This document shows positions 46,680 to 57,676 of a DNA stretch of 64,000 nt, piece after piece. Origin of the DNA: Reclinomonas americana ATCC 50394 (taxonomy: Eukaryota > Jakobida > Jakobea > Jakobida); NCBI GenBank assembly GCA_048213135.1, contig PS015201.1, positions 37,804 to 101,803 of the forward strand, written 5' to 3'. Position 1 is the first letter of the stretch. Each line of letters starts with the position of its first letter. The notes below the pieces were generated by a model. That model was given only the letters and a program-made list of their open reading frames with translations. It had not been told where the DNA came from and ran no database searches. Position numbers and translations under genes: made by a program.

Positions 46680-47396
46680 AGAAGGCACGAGCTGCGATTG
46701 AGGTATCTTGGCAGCGAGAGGTGAGCGTGTGGATCTTGGCGTTGTCTGCAAGTCGCCAGATCTGTTCACTGTCCGCACGTGGAAGCCACAACCGTTGCAG
46801 TCGACTTCCACCGTGAATCACTTTCCATCGTCGGCGATCTGTCACGGTGAGAGCGGGAGAAAGTGATATACTCCGATACCTTGATCATCAGAAGTCTCGC
46901 GCCCATCGGAAAAGCGGGAAGGAGCCTCTGCGAAGAGAGCTCGACGAGAGCTGGAGACTGCTCTTTCAGATTCCACACCACCACGATGTTGCCGAGTTGC
47001 AAAAATGTACAGAACACAGAAATCCACGCCAGTGATTGACTTCCTGCGCAGAGGAGGTAGTGTGCGAGAGAGAGGCTATCGCTGTCAACAGTGCTGCGCG
47101 AGAGAATCCCTCTGCTCGACGTCGCCGAGTCTTGGACAAGTGTGCCGGACACAGGGAAATCCACGCCAGTGATTGACTTCCTGCGCAGAGGAGGTAGTGT
47201 GCGAGAGAGAGAGAGTGACTATCGCTGTCAACAGTGCTGCACGAGAGAATCCCTGTGCTCGACGTTGTGACTCGGACACCATGAAACAGGACACTCGGAA
47301 AAACACAACTCGCCGTGGCAGACAAGGCAGCGTGTGAGAGGAACAGAGACTGGTTTAAGTAGCTGGTGTTGTTTCTGAAGCGCTTTCATCAAGAGA
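46680..47396 (+). repeat. Duplicated intergenic unit with internal 142-bp tandem copy
   Basis: Homologue of 43227-43893. Within it AATCCACGCCAGTGATTGAC occurs at about 47019 and 47158, followed each time by TTCCTGCGCAGAGGAGGTAG, the GAGAGAGGCTATCGCTGTCA-type phrase and GAGAATCCCT. About 142 bp was therefore duplicated in tandem here and not in the first unit. Confidence 0.85.
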
Positions 47397-49021
47397 ATGA
47401 GGTTTCGTCTTATTGTGCACTGTTTGTTGTCAGACTGCGTCTCCCACTCTCATACTCTCGTTGGCAGTACTCGTCAGAGAAAGGCGTGGGAGATGGGTAG
47501 GGATGGCGATGTGAAGGCACTGCGTGCACTGGTGGCGCGTGAGGGCGCACAAATTCTGCTCAATGGAGAGGAGATGAGTGAGTCAGGCGGCTCGGCCTTC
47601 CACTGCGCTGCTTACAATGGCCATCTCGCTGCGCTGGAGTACTTGTGGGGGGAGAGTGGAGTCGGACCACAACTCGTACTGTTGCCCAACGGCAATGGAT
47701 GGACGCCACTGATGGTCGCGGCCAACAATGGACACTTGCCAGTGGTCGACTGGCTGCTGGCCGACGAGCGACGATGTCCGACAGAGATGGCGCTGGCGGT
47801 CACCAATAATTATGACTCCAACAGTCCAGGCTCCACTGCACTGCACTGGGCTGCCTCCAATGACCACACTGCTATTGTGCAACTCCTCGCAACGCGCTTT
47901 CCCGACCTTGTTCCACTGGTCAATAAGGAGGGCAAGACCGCGGCTCAGGTGGCACGAGACTACCATTACCAGCAAATGGCCGAGTCACTCGAACGTCTCA
48001 CTGCGGAGTTGCTGCGAGCATGTCAAAAGCAGCAACGATCGCCGCCACCTGCAGGTACGATCTCTTGTGTCTTGTGCACTGGTGGACTCTTGCTTACCTG
48101 GCTGTGATCTCTTCTCGCACAGCGGCAGCACGCCAGGTGCAACTGCCATGTCGTTTTGTCGTCCTTATCGTCTACTTATCGCTGTCCAGGTTGACGACGA
48201 TGCCGTGGCTCGACTCCAGCGCGATCTCGCCGCAGCACTGCATGAGCGCGAGCGACAGCAGCAAGAGTGCGACTGGCAGCGACGAGAGTACGAAAGTGCC
48301 AACGCGGATCTACAGGCCCAGCTGACTGCCGCGCTGCGTGACAAGGAGGAACTCGCCGTGCTGCTGCATCAACACAAACAGCTCGTCGCCCAGTTGCAGG
48401 GTGTGTATATCTCTCGCCACGCTGTGTATCCGTGTGTGTGTCTTTCCACCTCGTCCTCACTCTTGTTGCATTGTGATAGAAACAATCGATCAGCGTACTC
48501 ACGCCGGTCTTTGATCCCGACAAGTCTCGCGTGTTAATCTTCTGCAAATCAATCTGTGTTTGGGTGGAATCAATGGTACGTAAAGCACTGCTCAACAATC
48601 CGCTGTCAGCGCGTCTGCCAGTCAAGATTGTGCTTGAGTGATCCGCCCCAACAGCACAGTGGTCGAGCACCCGCAGCGACGATGCACAAGTCACTGTCAG
48701 ATGCTACTTGCTACTTGCCTCTTGCTTTTGTTCTCACTTTCAGTCGCTTCTCGTTGCACGCCTCTCATCTGTTGTCATCACCTCTTTCTCACTTCTCTTT
48801 TCCTTGTTTGCTCCTGCGACTCTCCTCAACCTCTTCGCCTTCACCGGCACTGAATGGAAATCGCGCGCGCCCCGACCCCGTTCGTTCTTCCTCGATTTTC
48901 TTGCCTTTGCTCTTCTCTCGGCAGCCTCATTGCCAGCGCCCCGTGGGAGCTCGTAACAGGATCGACCAACGGCACAAGAGATGCTTGACATGATGCGTGC
49001 GGTGAGTGAGGCGTGTGGGCT
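47397..49021 (+). pseudogene. Ankyrin / coiled-coil paralogue 3, kinase domain lost
   Basis: Intact upstream exons: 47397-47401 (ATGAG), 47468-48054 (ankyrins AFHCAAYNGHLAALEYLW, TPLMVAANNGHLPVVDWLL), 48123-48136 (14-nt micro-exon) and 48190-48400 (a coiled coil about half the usual length: RLQRDLAAALHERERQQQEC). No glycine loop, VAIK, HRD or DFG sequence is found downstream. Only a scrap of the kinase C-terminus survives at about 48959-49021 (DRPTAQEMLDMMRAVSEACG). Exons 5-8 and most of 9 are deleted. A truncated ankyrin-coil protein could still be made if splicing or read-through supplies a stop shortly after 48400, and the upstream exons show no frame damage. It may be a young pseudogene or a kinase-free adaptor. 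Confidence 0.75.
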
Positions 49022-49470
49022 ACATACGTCGGAGTGTGAAGAAGGCAAGATCAGAGCAACACGAGAGCAGCCGAGAAGCAACTCGAGCTGCGACTCGAAA
49101 CTCTTGACAGCAGCTGTCTTGAAGATCAAGTCCAACCATGTCCAGACGCCAACACAAGCACTGATCCCGTTCACTGCTCCGAAGTCGGCGACGTTGCAGT
49201 TGATTTCCACCTTGTCTTCGACTTCCAACGGCGACAATGTGAAGAAAGAAACAGAGAACGAGCACTACTTCAGAGTCACCAGCAAACTCCACACCCATCT
49301 CTCGTCTCAGCAAAACCACGACGTCGCTTCATCGCAGGACAGACATACTGTCATCATTGATTGCGTCAGAAGAGGGCGGTGTGTGGTGTTGTGAGCAAGT
49401 GAGTGTGTGAGTGAGGGAGAGCTGGTGTGAGTTGCTGTTGCCGCCTCTGCAAGCATTACACTCAAGAGAA
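48401..49470 (+). other. Degenerate region and spacer after paralogue 3
   Basis: Contains the kinase C-terminal scrap and, at about 49105-49175, a copy of the dispersed repeat in minus orientation (CAGCTGTCTTGAAGATCAAG, compare the reverse complement of 19655-19700). Further on come GAGTGAGTGTGTGAGTGAGG-type sequence and the conserved leader (GTTGCTGTTGCCGCCTCTGC) before the next ATGAG. The repeat lies where the duplicated intergenic unit is expected, so an insertion and deletion probably removed the kinase. Confidence 0.55.
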
Positions 49471-52400
49471 ATGAGGTTTGTGTTGAAACTGCTCTCCGTC
49501 CCACTCTCTCTTTACTAACTCTCACACAGTGGCCACCGACAACCAGCCTTCGAACTCGCCACCAACGGCAGTGTCAAAGCACTGCGCCGACTGGTGGCGC
49601 GTGAGGGCGCACACACTCTCCTGCGAAAAGAGGAGATGACTGACAACAGCAGCTCGGCCTTCCATCGTGCCGCCGCCTACAGACAACCGCGCGTGCTAGA
49701 GTATCTGTGGGAGGAGAGTGGAGTCGGACCAGAACTCGCCCAATTGGTCAACGACCACGGCTTGACGCCACTGATGGCGGCTGCTGACAAGGGCCACTAC
49801 GATGTGGTCGAGTGGTTGCTGGAGGACGAGGAGAGATGCCCAGCAGAGTCGGTGATGGCGACCACCAATGACCGTGATCCCGATCCGCAGTCTACTGCGC
49901 TGCATTTGGCTGCCTCGCACGGCTACGACGACATTGCGCGGCTTCTCGCCACTGAATTTCCCGAGCTCATTCCGCTATGCAACAAGTCGGGCCGCACGGC
50001 GGCTCAGTGGGCACGCGACATTGGGAATCACGACTTGGCCAACAATCTCGATTGTTTGGCTGCAGAGACGCTGCGTGCGCTGCAGGAGCAGCAGCAAACT
50101 CCTCCGCCTGCAGGTAACTTTTTGCGGTCTCGTGCATTATTGGCTGCTGATTCGCGCTCACGATCATTGCCGCAGCACCGGTGCGACCGCTGCCTCTTGT
50201 TTTGTCGCATCTCCTTATTGACTCACCTTACGTTGCTGTGCAGGTCGACGACTACGCCATGGCTCGTCAGGTCGCGCAACTGCAGCGCGATCTCGCCGCC
50301 GCGCAAGAGGAGCGAGAGCAAAAACAGCAGGAGTGGGATCGACAGCGACGAGAGCTCGAAGACGTCGTCACGCAGACGCAGCGAACGAGCGCGGAGCTGC
50401 AGCAAGGCAACAGCCAGCTGCTGCGAGGCATCGCGGACGGACAGCAGCTGATTGCGCATCTGCAGCGAGCGCATGCGAGCGAGCAGCAGACGAATGTGCA
50501 GTTGCGGAGCGCCAACTTGGAGTTGCAGCGGGCGCATGCCGGCGCGCAACAAAAGGATGTCGAACTGCGTCAAGCGCGACAGCAAGTCGACCAGTGGCAG
50601 CGAACGTTTGCCGAATGCCAGCGGCGAGTGGATCACTTGGAACGTGTCAGCGCGGAGCAGCAGCAGGCCCACGCGCAGCTGCAGGCGGAGCGAGACCGAA
50701 TCGCCTCGGAACTGACTGTGGCGTTGCGTGAGAAGGACGTGCTCGCCGCTCAGCTGCGAGACAAGGAACAGATTGTTGCGCAGCTGCGACAGGAGCTCCT
50801 CCTCAGCCAAGGTCTGGCTGATGCCCTCTGTTTTTTTCATAATGCTCACTCATTTCTCACCTGTTCATTTGCATTCCGCAGTCCACACGACCGTGCAGCG
50901 CTTCGAGTGGGCGGAGATTGTGCACGCCACCAACTCCTTCTCGCCGCGCCTCAAGGTCGGCGAGGGTGGTCAGGGTGCCGTTTTCATCACTCTGCTTCGC
51001 CAAATGCACGTGGCCATCAAGGTGCTCGACCCCGAGGCACCGTGGACGATGGAGTCGTTTGAGAGTGAGGTCTGTTTTGCTGTCTCTCTCTCTCTTTTTT
51101 CTCCACGTTCTTATTTTCCATGTCCCAGGTCGCCGCCCTCGGTCGTCTGCGAGATCGTCGCATCGTCCCGCTTGTCGGATACTCGGTTGGCGACGACAAG
51201 GCGCGCTGTCTCGTGTACAAGGCTCTGCAGTGCGTTGTCAGGGTCTCTCTCTCTCTCTCTTTCTCGCTCCACCGTTGTCTCACTGTTGTATCACACAGAG
51301 TTCCCAACCTGGAGAATATGCTTCTACTGCCACGCGCCGGTCGTGCGCCGCTCACGGTCGTGCAGCGTGTGCAGATTGGTCTCGGATTGGCCGAGGCTGT
51401 GGCGTTCTTGCACGAGGTTTGTGTGGTGTGGACGGCTCGCATTCTCCTTCTGCTCTTGTTTCTCTCTTTCCAAATCCTCTTCCTTTCCCACCCCCATTGA
51501 GTGGGCGCAATTGATGGTGTGTGTGTGTATCGCGTTCAGGATGTGGTTGATTTCGCACTCAACCTCGCAAACGCTTCTTGCCTTCGCACACTCCTTCTCC
51601 TCCTTGGGCAGTGAGTTTTTGCGAGGTTTCTCTCCTCTCTTGTTGCTCACTCGCTGATCATTCTCGTGAGCTCTTTACTTAACGTTCACTCCCTCGATGT
51701 AATCCTTGCTTCCTCTCCCGATCTCGTATGTGTCTGCCCTGTTTCACGTAGTGTTCATTCCATCGGTTGTAGCGCGCTTCTTTTTTTTTTTGCCACTCAC
51801 GTTCTCTCTCTAGAGAGAGCTTCTCTCTTCTAAAAAGTCCTCGGTGATCATTTCTGCGCTGCTTGATAACTTGTTACTCTCTACTTCACTCTCCTCGCCT
51901 TCCTTTCTCCCCGCTGTTTGCCTCTTTTCTCTTGCATTCCCCGCCAGTATTGACTCGCTCCATTCCTCTCACTCTCTTCGCCTTCCTTTCTCCCCGCTGT
52001 TTGCTCTCCTTTTCTCTTCCATTCCCACCAGTATTGTTCACCCGTTTCCTCTCACTCTCCTCGCCTTCCTTTTTCCCCGTTTACGCTGTTAGCTCTCCTT
52101 TCTCTTCCATTCCCCGCCAGTATTGTTCACCCGCTTCCTCTCACTCTCCTCGCCTTCCTTACTCCCCGTTTATGCTGTTTGCTCTCCTTTTCTTCTTCAA
52201 TCCCCGCCAGTATTGTCTCACTTCTTCCTCTCACTCTCCTTACTCCCCGCTGTTTGCTCTCTTTTCTCTTGCATTCCCCGCCAGTATTGTCTCACTTCAT
52301 TCTTCTCACTCTCCTCGCCTTCCTTGCTCCCCGTCTACGCTGTTTTCTCTCCGTTTCTCTTTCACTCCCCGCCAGTGTTGTTTCACCCCCTTCTTCTCAT

Positions 52401-53073
52401 CTCCTCGCCTTCCTTGCTCCCCGTTTACGTACTTCTGTGCCACTCACGATTCTCTCACTCGATAGCACTGCTATCCAAATCTTTCTTTCCTCTTTCTCTC
52501 TCTCTTCTTTCCCCTTGCCCTCACTCTCCTCCCTCCTCGCAGAACAATGTCATCCACCGCGACATCAAGCCCTCGAACGTGCTTCTCGATCACCGCCTGG
52601 AGCCGTGCCTCGGTGACTTTGGCATGGCGCGGTCGATTGTAGGCGGCACGGTGTGCTTAAAGCCATTTGCCTCTTTCTCTCTCTTGGCCTCTTGATCGCC
52701 TCTTCTTATTGCCTCTCGCATCTCGCAGACGACGATCGCCGCCGGCACGCTGGACTACATGGACCCGCTGGCGTTACGTGCGCGCCGTCCACTGCCCAAG
52801 CACGACGTGTACAGCATGGGAATGGTGCTGGTGCAGCTCGTCACTGGCAAACCGGTGGCCACGGTGGGCGAGTGGTCCGAGGAGTGGCACGAGTCGCCAG
52901 AGTCGCTGCGCGTGATGGAGCTGGTGGATGTCGGGGAGGGCGTGGAGTGGACGCCGCGCGTTGCGGAGCCGATGTTTGCGCTCGGCATGCGGTGCATGAG
53001 TTTGCAGGCGAATCGACCGACGGCGCAGGAGGTGCTCGAGGTGATGCGCGGTGTGCGGGAGGTGTGTGGGTAG
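49471..53073 (+). CDS. Ankyrin / coiled-coil / RLK-like kinase, paralogue 4
   Basis: Nine exons: 49471-49475, 49530-50113, 50176-50180, 50244-50811, 50882-51069, 51129-51229, 51299-51416, 52543-52650 and 52729-53073 (673 residues). It starts MSGHRQPAFELATNGSVKAL. Ankyrin repeats: AFHRAAAYRQPRVLEYLW, TPLMAADKGHYDVVEWLL, TALHLAASHGYDDIARLLA. The third exon is only 5 nt in this model, against 14 nt in the other paralogues; CACCGGTGCG there could be an altered micro-exon with a shifted donor. The coiled coil is the longest of the set. The kinase is intact: GEGGQGAVFITL, VAIKVLD, IHRDIKPSNVLLD, GDFGMARS and LDYMDPLALRAR. The intron between exons 7 and 8 is 1126 nt because of a minisatellite. Confidence 0.83.
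51417..52542 (+). repeat. About 80-bp minisatellite in paralogue 4 intron
   Basis: From about 51880 to 52440 a unit of roughly 75-85 bp repeats six to seven times: CTCTCCTCGCCTTCCTT, (T/C)(T/C)CCCCG(C/T)TGTTTG or TTTACGCTGTT, TCTCTT(C/G)CATTCCCCGCCAG, TATTGTT/CTCAC. Each unit carries CCGCCAGTATTG, which resembles an acceptor followed by one base change, yet none leads into a coding exon. Confidence 0.85.
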
Positions 53074-53683
53074 ATTGTAAAGAAAGGAGTGATGCATGAG
53101 TTGCGATGGGTAGCTCGAGCGGCCCGGCAAAGATAATGTGCATTCGATGGTGGATCGTGGCGTTGCCTGCATGTCGCCAGAACCAGTGACGAGAGCGGGA
53201 GAGTGGGAACTGCATTTAGTGAGCAATGGATCTCAGCTTCAGAGTCCCTTCCACGTTCCAGACCACCTCGTCGTGTTCAGCATGCCTCTGATATGGCTCC
53301 GAAACCTAGGGGCACTCGGAATAATAGGACTGAATCTCAGAAGCAAGTGAGAGACTGCTCTGCTCGTGAGTCTCTTGCACCACACTCCATGCACTTCAAA
53401 GAAACCAAGACGTCGACGTCGCCTTGTCTGAAACTGTGCAGGTACCACACCAGTGAGTCTCTGCGCGATAGTGAGTGAGAGAGAACTAAAGACCTATCGC
53501 CGCCGTCGGTGCAGCATGAGAAGCGCACGACGTCCACTCTCTGACAAGATTTGCAGGACAACAAACACGACAAAACTTGTCGGCGCAGAGAAGGCTGCGT
53601 GGAGTGCGTGTGTGCGTGTGTGTGCGTGCGTGTGTGTGTGTGTGTGAGAAAGAGAGAGAGACAGTGACAAGCGCCCACCCAAG
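53074..53683 (+). repeat. Diverged intergenic unit before paralogue 5
   Basis: Related to the other duplicated spacers (GTTGC(C/G)(A/T)GCATGTCGCCAGA, AGAGCGGGAGAGTG, CACTCGGAATAA, ACCACACCAGTGAGTCTCTG) but much more diverged, and ending in (GT)n at 53610-53645. No gene seen. Confidence 0.55.
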
Positions 53684-56600
53684 AAATGAGCTCGAGGTCT
53701 GTCTTTTCCCCGTTGTCAGAATACCTTCATCTCTTTCTCCCTCATCCCTTCCCCTTCATCCCTCATCCCTTCCCCCATCCCCCTCATCCCTCATCCCGCC
53801 CTTCCCCCTCACTCCTCCCTTTCCCTCTTCAGAAAAAAAGCATACGAACTCGCCGCCGCCGGCAACCTCAAATCCCTCCGCAAGCTCGTCGCCCGCAAAG
53901 GCGCCCACACCCTCCTCCAACGCGACGAAATGAGCAGCGGTGGCGGCTCGGCCTTTGACTGGGCCGCCCAGCACGGCCACCTCCCCGTACTCGAGTACCT
54001 CTGGGAGGAGAGCGGCGTCGGCCCGCAACTCGCCCGCCTCGTCAACGACTCGGGATGGACGCCATTGATGGAGGCCGCCTATTATGACCACCTGCCAGTG
54101 GTCGATTGGCTGCTGGCCGATGCGCGACGGTGTCCGCTGGAAATGGTGCTGGCCGTGACCAATGAGCGCTCGTTTGATCCGCAATCGACGGCGTTGCATG
54201 TGGCCGCTGTGAAGGGACATGAGGCGGTGGTGCAGTTGCTGGCCACGAGATTCCCCGAGTTGATGTCGATGGTGGATGCCAAGGGGAAGACGGCGGCGCA
54301 GAGGGCACGTACGAATGATAGGGTGCAGGTGGCCGAGTTGCTGGAGCGGCTGGCTCAGTCGCCACCGCCACGTGAGCAGGAAGGTGAAGGTGCGGTGTTG
54401 TTGTCTGATGCTGTTCTTGTTTTCCGCTGCTCACTTTTTTCCCTTGTCGTTGCAGGGGTGACACGGCAGGTGAGAGTCCTTCTCCTCCTTGCTCTTCACC
54501 TTCGCAGACTCTCCTTCGTGTCTTGTTCTTTGCCTGCTCTTTTCGGATTTCTTCGTGTCTCTTATTCTTCTCCTCCTCTCTTCTTCTTCTCCTCCTCCCT
54601 CTCCTCCGCCTCCTCCTCCTTCTACAGCCGAGTCTCTTCTTCTTCTTCTCCCCCTTCTCCTTGTCCCGTAACAGCTGAGTCTCTCCGCTCTTCTTCTTCT
54701 CTCATTTCATTTTCTCCTCCTCTTCCTCCTTCTCCACTTCCTCCTTCTCCTTCTCCCCTTCTACAACTGAGTGTCTCTTCACTCCTCTTCGCGCAGAGAC
54801 TCCATCCACTCCTCTTCTTCGATTCTTGTTCTTCTCCTGCTTTTCCTCATTTCTTCGTCTTTCTTCTTCTCTCCGTTCTATTTTCTCCTCCTCTTCATCC
54901 TTCTCTTGCTCCTTCCCCATTTCATTCTCCTCTCTGTCTTTCTTCGTCCTTCACCTCCTCATCGTTCCCCGTCTACAACTGAGTCTCTCTCCTCTCCTCT
55001 TCTTCATGTCATCCTCTTCTCCTGCTTTTTCTTCTTGTTGACTGCTCTGGTTTCTTGTACTTCTGGCTCTATTTCCACCTCGCTTTCTTCTACTTCTCCC
55101 GTTCGCTCTCGCCCTCTTCCCTCCATCTTCTTCTCCCTCTCCCTCCCCTCCCTCTCCTTCTCCTCCACCACTTCCTCCTTATCGTTCTTTTTTCTTCTCT
55201 CTCCTCATCCTCTTCCTCTTCTTCTTCTTCGTCTTCGTCCTCTTCTCTCTTCTCCTCTCTTCTCCTCTGTTCTCCTTTCTTCTCTCCATTTTCTTCCCCT
55301 TCTTCTTCTTTTCCATCTTCTTCTTATCCCCCTTTCTTCCTTCTTTCTTATTCTCCCCTCCCCTTCTCCTCGTCCTCCCCCTCTTATTTCCCCTTGTTCT
55401 TCTTCTTCTTCTCTTCCTCCTTCTCCTCCTTCTCCTCCTTCTCCTCCTTCTCCTTCTCCTTCTCCTCCTCCTCCTCCTCCTCCTTCCCCCTCTCACTTCC
55501 CTTCGCAGCCCCCGCCTGACGACTCGCATCTCACACTCATCGCCGACCTCCAACGCGACCTGGCCGCCGCGCTGCAGGAGCGCGCCCAACAGCAGCTGGA
55601 GTGGGACCGACAGCGACGAGAGCACGAGGACACCATGGCGCAGCTGCAACAGGCCATGGCCGACCTGCAGCACGGCAACGCGGCGGGGCAGCAGCAAGTC
55701 GCGCACCTGCAGCGTGCGCTGGCCTACGAGCAGCAGAAGAACGCCCAGTTGCAGCGCACCAACTCGGAGCTGCAGCAGGCGCACGCCGGCGAGCTGCAGA
55801 GGGATGCCCAGCTGCAGCTTGCGCAGCAGCAAGTCGCCCAACTGCAGCGAACCGTCGCCGAATGCCAGCAGCGAGCGGATCAGTGGCAGCGAGCCAGCGC
55901 GGAGAAGCAGGCTGAGCGGGATCGAATCGCCGCGCAGCTGACAGTGGCGTTGCACGACAAGGACGAGCTCACCACGCAGCTTCAGGAGAAGGAACATGTT
56001 GTCGCGCAGCTGCGACTGGAACTCCTCCTCGCGCGAGGTCTGCTTCTGGCTGTTCTTTTTTTGCGCCGCCTTATTCTCAATTCGCTGCAGTTCACACGTC
56101 GGTGCAGCGTTTCGAGTGGGCGGAGATTGAGCAGGCCACCAACTCATTCGCGGATGACCTGAAGGTCGGTGAGGGCGGTCAAGGCGCCGTTTACATCTGC
56201 AATCTCCAGGAAGCCCATGTGGCCATCAAGGTGCTTGATCCCGAGGCCCCGTGGACGATGGAGTCGTTTGAGAGTGAGGTCTGCCTCGTCCTTTTCTGCT
56301 TCTATTTCTTTCTGCTCATCTGTCTGCAGGTTGCCACTCTCGGGCGCCTGCGCGACCGTCGCATTGTGCCTCTTGTCGGTTATTCGGTGGGCGACGACAG
56401 GGCGCGTTGTCTCGTTTACAAGGCCCTGCAGTGCGTTGTTCATTGATCTCTCTTTCTCCATCATTGCCTCACTTAAAAAGCACGCAGAGTTCCCAACCTG
56501 GAAGATCTGTTGCTGCTGCCGCGTGCCGGTCGTGTGCCACTCTCTGTCGTGCAGCGTGTGCAGATTGGTCTCGGACTGGCTGAGGCTGTGGCCTTTTTGC

Positions 56601-57283
56601 ACAAGGTTCGCACCACCATCTAGTCAGGGACCTTGCTCTCTCTCTCTCTCTCCCTCGATTGCCACAACTCTTTTCACTCTCTGTCATGTTTTTTATTCCC
56701 CACTCTTCGCTCATCCTGCTCCTTCTTGTGTCACCATCTTTACTTTCTACCGTTCTGTCATCATGCCTCATCACTGTTGCTCCCCTTGCCGCACACATCG
56801 TTCCTCTTCCATCTGTCCCTCTCTCGCCCCTGCTTTTCTCCATCTTTGCGTTCCGCCGTTGTGCCTCTGTCACTCTTGATCCCCTTCCGCACTCTTCGTT
56901 TTGTCATGCTCCTCCTGTTTTCCACTCTCGCTGCTTTCTGTCATTTTCTCTCAGTCGCTCTTCGTTCCCCCCTTCTCCTCCCGTTGTTCTCTCCGTGCCT
57001 TCAGTCTTCGTTTCAGCTTCCACCCTTCTGTTTTGCTTTTCTCCTCCCTTCGCTCACTCTCCTGCATTAGATGCTCACTTCCCTCATCTCTGTTCTCTCT
57101 TTCACGCGCTTTTCCGCAGAATGATGTGGTGCACCGCGACATCAAACCCGCCAACATCCTCCTCGACCACAAGCTCGAGCCTTGCCTCGGCGACTTTGGC
57201 ATCGCGCGATCGATTGCAAGTGACAAGGTACGAACTCTTCTTCTCCTTCTCTTCTCTCCTCGTTCCTCGTCTCCCCTGTCTCA

Positions 57284-57315
<32 letters not shown>

Positions 57316-57676
57316 GTCAACGACCGCCGCCGGCACCATGGACTACATGGACCCACTGTCGCTCCGCATTCGTCGCCCGCTGCCGAAAAACGACGTGTAC
57401 TGCATGGGCGTGGTGCTGGCGCAGCTGGTCACCGCCAAGCCGGCAAAGACGGTGAGCGAGTGGTCGGCGGAGTTGGACGACTCGCCAGCCTCGTTGCGCG
57501 TCATGCGGTTGGTGGACGCTAGTGCGGAGTGGACACCGCGCGTCGCCGAGCCCATGTTCGAGCTCGGCATGCGGTGCATGAGTATGCGACACGATCGACC
57601 GACGGCGCAGGAGGTGGTCGACGGGATGCGTGCACTGCGCGAGGCGTGCGGGCGGTACACGTCGGTTGTTGCATGA
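53684..57676 (+). CDS. Ankyrin / coiled-coil / RLK-like kinase, paralogue 5
   Basis: Nine exons: 53684-53694, 53833-54371, 54456-54469, 55509-56037, 56091-56278, 56330-56430, 56488-56605, 57120-57227 and 57317-57676 (655 residues). The first exon is ATGAGCTCGAG, six nt longer than in the others but ending in the same AG| phase. It reads MSSRKKAYELAAAGNLKSLR. Ankyrins: AFDWAAQHGHLPVLEYLW, TPLMEAAYYDHLPVVDWLL, TALHVAAVKGHEAVVQLLA. The micro-exon gives RVTRQ. The coil is Gln/Ala-rich (QLQQAMADLQHGNAAGQQQV). The kinase is intact: GEGGQGAVYICN, VAIKVLD, VHRDIKPANILLD, GDFGIARS and MDYMDPLSLRIRR. This is the most diverged active member; coding sequence is more G/C-rich than in paralogues 1-4. Confidence 0.87.
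54470..55508 (+). repeat. CTT/CCT-rich intron of paralogue 5
   Basis: About 1 kb of C/T-rich sequence with degenerate CTTCTT and CTCCTC repeats. A longer period is also visible: ACAGC(T/C)GAGTCTCT or ACAACTGAGT(G/C)TCTC occurs at about 54625, 54670, 54763 and 54975, marking diverged repeats of about 50-210 nt spacing. The same intron in paralogues 1-4 is only 53-84 nt. Confidence 0.8.

Noticed and set aside
48981-49394. Open frame after the kinase scrap of paralogue 3 as a separate gene
   Set aside because: Its start is the degenerate kinase C-terminus and its middle is a dispersed repeat in antisense; no independent support.
55179-56147. Minus-strand 322-codon frame opposite the coil exon of paralogue 5
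   Set aside because: Leu/Gln/Arg composition arises from CAG/CTG-rich coil codons; the plus-strand coil joins in phase to the kinase.
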